Below, one piece after another: positions 62,191 to 64,000 of a DNA stretch of 64,000 bases; the stretch's first letter is position 1; every line of letters begins with the position of its first letter. The stretch covers positions 434,001 to 498,000 of the forward strand of contig NZ_BSEC01000001.1 in the NCBI RefSeq assembly GCF_027923385.1. Reading direction: 5' to 3'. This stretch comes from Methylocystis echinoides. GTDB lineage: Bacteria > Pseudomonadota > Alphaproteobacteria > Rhizobiales > Beijerinckiaceae. A program made the position numbers and the translations under genes. The notes below the pieces were generated by a model. The model saw only the letters and a list, made by a program, of their open reading frames with translations. It searched no databases and was not told where the DNA came from.

Positions 62191-62391
62191 TCCTCGCGGG
62201 AGAGACCGGCCGCACGCCGGCGCCGAAGGCGAAACCGCCCCGGAAACGCTCAGGCAAAAGGACCGCGTGGATAAAGGACTCTGGAAAGCGACGCGGCGCT
62301 CTCATGCGCTTCGTCCACCGAAGGGCGTAACCCGAACCCGTCTGTAAAGGCGGTCGAGGGGAAATCTCTCAGGTCACCGGACAGAGGGGGC
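62191..62391 (+). ncRNA. Tandem glycine riboswitch
   Basis: Two glycine aptamers in a row. The first (about 62196-62290) has GCGGGAGAGACC, CGCCGAAGGCGAAACCGCCC, AAACGCTCAGGCAAAAGGAC and ACTCTGGAAAGCG. The second (about 62291-62390) has CACCGAAGGGCGTAACCC, AAATCTCTCAGGTCACCGGA and CAGAGGGG. These conserved cores are diagnostic. It lies 58 bases before gcvT and should switch on the glycine cleavage genes when glycine is high. The part after it (to 62448) is the expression platform. Confidence 0.95.
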
Positions 62392-62448
62392 GCGCGGGAC
62401 GCGGGAGTCCGCAAGCTGCGCTTGACGCCCAACGCCGGAGAGTCTCTC

Positions 62449-63588
62449 GTGACCGCTCAGCCCAACCCAGAAAACGCGCCCCTCAGCGCCTTGCCGCTCG
62501 ATGCGCTGCACCGCGCGCGCGGCGCGCGCATGGCTCCCTTCGCGGGCTATGACATGCCGCTGCAATACGCCGCCGGCATTGTCTCCGAGACGCTGCACAC
62601 GCGCCAGAAAGCAGGGCTTTTCGACGTGTCTCACATGGGCCAGGCGATCCTTGCCGGCGCCGGCGCCGCGCGGGCGCTGGAGTCGCTGGCGCCGGCCGAT
62701 CTTGTCGGCCTTGCGCCCGGCCGCACCCGCTACACCCAGCTTCTCAATGACAAGGGCGGCATTCTCGACGATCTGATGGTGACGCGCCTGCCCGGCGTCG
62801 AGGAGCGGCTGCTGCTTGTCGTCAATGCGTCGCGCAAGGCGGATGACTTCGCGCTCATTCGCGAACGTCTGCCGCAATTCGATCTTCTGGTCTTGAACCG
62901 CGCGCTGATCGCTGTGCAGGGCCCGCGCGCGGCCTCCGTCCTCGGCGCCCTGCTCCCGGGCGCCGAGGACCTTCCCTTCCTGGCCTGGCAGGCCTTCGAG
63001 CAGGGCCCGGCCAGCGTTTTCGTGTCGCGCAGCGGCTACACCGGCGAGGATGGTTTCGAGATTTCGCTGCGGCCGGAGAACGCCGAGGGCTTCGTGACGG
63101 CGCTGCTGGACAATGGCGACGTCGGGCTGGCCGGACTCGGCGCGCGCGACGCGCTGCGGCTCGAAGCGGGCCTGCCGCTTTACGGCCACGACCTCGACGA
63201 AACCACCGATCCGGTCGAGGCCGGCCTCGCCTGGTCCATCGGCAAGCGGCGGCGCGCGGAAGGGGGCTTCCCCGGCTTCGCGCGCATCTCCGCCGGCCTG
63301 CGCGACGGTCCCGCGCGACTGCGCGTGGGCCTGCTGCCGATGTCGAAGGCGCCGGTGCGCGAAGGCGCGATGCTCATCACGCCAAACGGCGAGGTCGTCG
63401 GCCATGTCACTTCCGGCGGCTTCTCGCCGACGCTGCAGCGGCCGATCGCCATGGGCTATGTCGCGCGCAGCCACGCCCAGACCGGCGCGCAGCTGGCGAC
63501 GGATCTGCGCGGAACCCGCGTACAGCTCGACGTCGCGCGCCTGCCATTCGTCGCGCATCGCTATTTCAAACCAAGGGAGGCGGCATGA
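62449..63588 (+). CDS. gcvT: Glycine cleavage system aminomethyltransferase (T protein)
   Basis: A 379-residue T protein with the folate-binding core: ARMAPFAGYDMPLQYAAGIV, LFDVSHMGQAILAG, RTRYTQLLNDKGGILDDLMV and SRSGYTGEDGFEISL. It moves the methylene group of glycine from lipoyl-H protein to tetrahydrofolate with release of ammonia. The GTG at 62449 is chosen because GGAGAG lies six bases upstream; an in-frame TTG nine codons earlier lacks a site. It overlaps gcvH by four bases (ATGA). Confidence 0.95.
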   Translation: MTAQPNPENAPLSALPLDALHRARGARMAPFAGYDMPLQYAAGIVSETLHTRQKAGLFDVSHMGQAILAGAGAARALESLAPADLVGLAPGRTRYTQLLNDKGGILDDLMVTRLPGVEERLLLVVNASRKADDFALIRERLPQFDLLVLNRALIAVQGPRAASVLGALLPGAEDLPFLAWQAFEQGPASVFVSRSGYTGEDGFEISLRPENAEGFVTALLDNGDVGLAGLGARDALRLEAGLPLYGHDLDETTDPVEAGLAWSIGKRRRAEGGFPGFARISAGLRDGPARLRVGLLPMSKAPVREGAMLITPNGEVVGHVTSGGFSPTLQRPIAMGYVARSHAQTGAQLATDLRGTRVQLDVARLPFVAHRYFKPREAA

Positions 63589-63959
63589 CCGGCCTGCGTT
63601 TCACAAAGGATCACGAATATCTGCGGATCGAGGGCGACACGGCGGTGGTCGGCATCACTGACTTCGCGCAGCAGCAGCTCGGCGACATTGTCTTCGTGGA
63701 CCTGCCGAAGGTCGGCAAGAAGGTGACGAAAGGCTCCGAGCTCGCCGTCATCGAGAGCGTGAAAGCGGCGAGCGAAGTCTATGCGCCCGTCACCGGCGAA
63801 GTGATCGAGGTGAACGCCGAACTCGGCGAGAAGCCCGCGCTCGTCAATGAGTCGCCGCTCGACGGCGGCTGGCTGGTGAAGCTGCGCGTCGCGACGCCCG
63901 ACGAGACCGCGTCGCTCATGGATGAAGACGGTTATGCGAGCTTCCTGAAGACACTCTGA
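63585..63959 (+). CDS. gcvH: Glycine cleavage system H protein
   Basis: A 124-residue H protein, starting MTGLRFTKDHEYLRIEGDTA. The lipoylated Lys lies in AVIESVKAASEVYAPVTGEV; GITDFAQQQLGDIVFVDLP is also standard. It shuttles the aminomethyl group between P, T and L proteins. Coupled to gcvT by overlap, and followed after nine bases by gcvPA. Confidence 0.97.
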   Translation: MTGLRFTKDHEYLRIEGDTAVVGITDFAQQQLGDIVFVDLPKVGKKVTKGSELAVIESVKAASEVYAPVTGEVIEVNAELGEKPALVNESPLDGGWLVKLRVATPDETASLMDEDGYASFLKTL

Positions 63960-63968
63960 GGATGCAAG

Positions 63969-64000
63969 ATGCGCTACCACCCGCTGTCCGACGTTGACAG
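63969..64000 (+). CDS. gcvPA: Glycine dehydrogenase subunit 1, 5' end only
   Basis: Ten codons are visible (MRYHPLSDVD), cut by the window edge. GAGG precedes the ATG. The opening and its position after gcvT-gcvH fit the alpha part of the split, PLP-dependent P protein; the single-chain GcvP has a different start. Identity rests mostly on context. Confidence 0.7.
   Translation, partial: MRYHPLSDVD

Overview
This window is a 64 kb, GC-rich piece of an alphaproteobacterial chromosome. The lineage signs are a PhyR-type general stress regulator with a GGAAC-N17-CGTT promoter in front of dps, a GTTC-N7-GTTC SOS box in front of recA, an IalB-family protein, DUF1150 and DUF2852 proteins, an extensin-like lipoprotein, a sucD-sucA-sucB arrangement and a tandem glycine riboswitch before gcvTH-gcvPA. 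The order Hyphomicrobiales fits best. A Methylocystis- or Methylosinus-like methylotroph is possible but unproven: no methane, methanol or serine-cycle marker is decisive here. It is mostly ordinary chromosome, with no prophage, insertion sequence, CRISPR array, rRNA or tRNA that I can recognise.

Layout. 0-4.5 kb: stress regulation (phyR, dps), a membrane protein and a HAMP-adenylate cyclase. 4.5-6.3 kb: a large orphan protein (disordered, with helix-turn-helix segments). 6.5-9.1 kb: a cluster of very small membrane or secreted proteins, several below 75 residues. 9.2-15.1 kb: GYF-domain membrane protein, P450 with an NTF2-like partner, and small exported proteins. 15.2-21.4 kb: recA, pirin, DUF1348 and FemAB-like genes, then msrB with a divergent serine hydroxymethyltransferase. 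21.5-27.9 kb: a leftward run of a peptide-binding protein, a degenerate AMP-binding protein, SPFH, NfeD and mutL. 28.2-32.6 kb: IalB, dnaN, and a class A penicillin-binding protein.

32.6-38.4 kb is the most unusual part: three tandem copies of one unknown exported protein, two of them nearly identical at DNA level, with remnants of the penicillin-binding protein's 3' end between them. An nSTAND-type NTPase with a membrane segment and repeats follows, then an RsbW-like kinase and STAS antagonist pair. 38.6-42.8 kb: a nitrosative-stress module (hcr, hcp, nsrR), a Rieske protein and DUF1150. 43-48.5 kb: sucB, sucA, sucD without sucC or lpd nearby. 49.9-52.5 kb: rplA, rplK, a coiled-coil gene, nusG, secE. 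52.7-55.8 kb: a two-gene iron uptake unit (cupredoxin plus FTR1), a DUF1259 protein and Hsp20. 56-59.9 kb: small envelope genes, an extensin-like lipoprotein, a lone PD-(D/E)XK-like protein and DUF2852 under a clear promoter-operator. 60-64 kb: a large unknown protein and the riboswitch-controlled glycine cleavage operon, cut by the window edge.

Regulatory logic visible in the DNA: PhyR and an EcfG-type promoter link stress to dps, LexA to recA, NsrR to hcp-hcr, and glycine to gcvTHP. Families of intergenic palindromes recur. All functional names rest on motif recognition by eye; no database search was possible.
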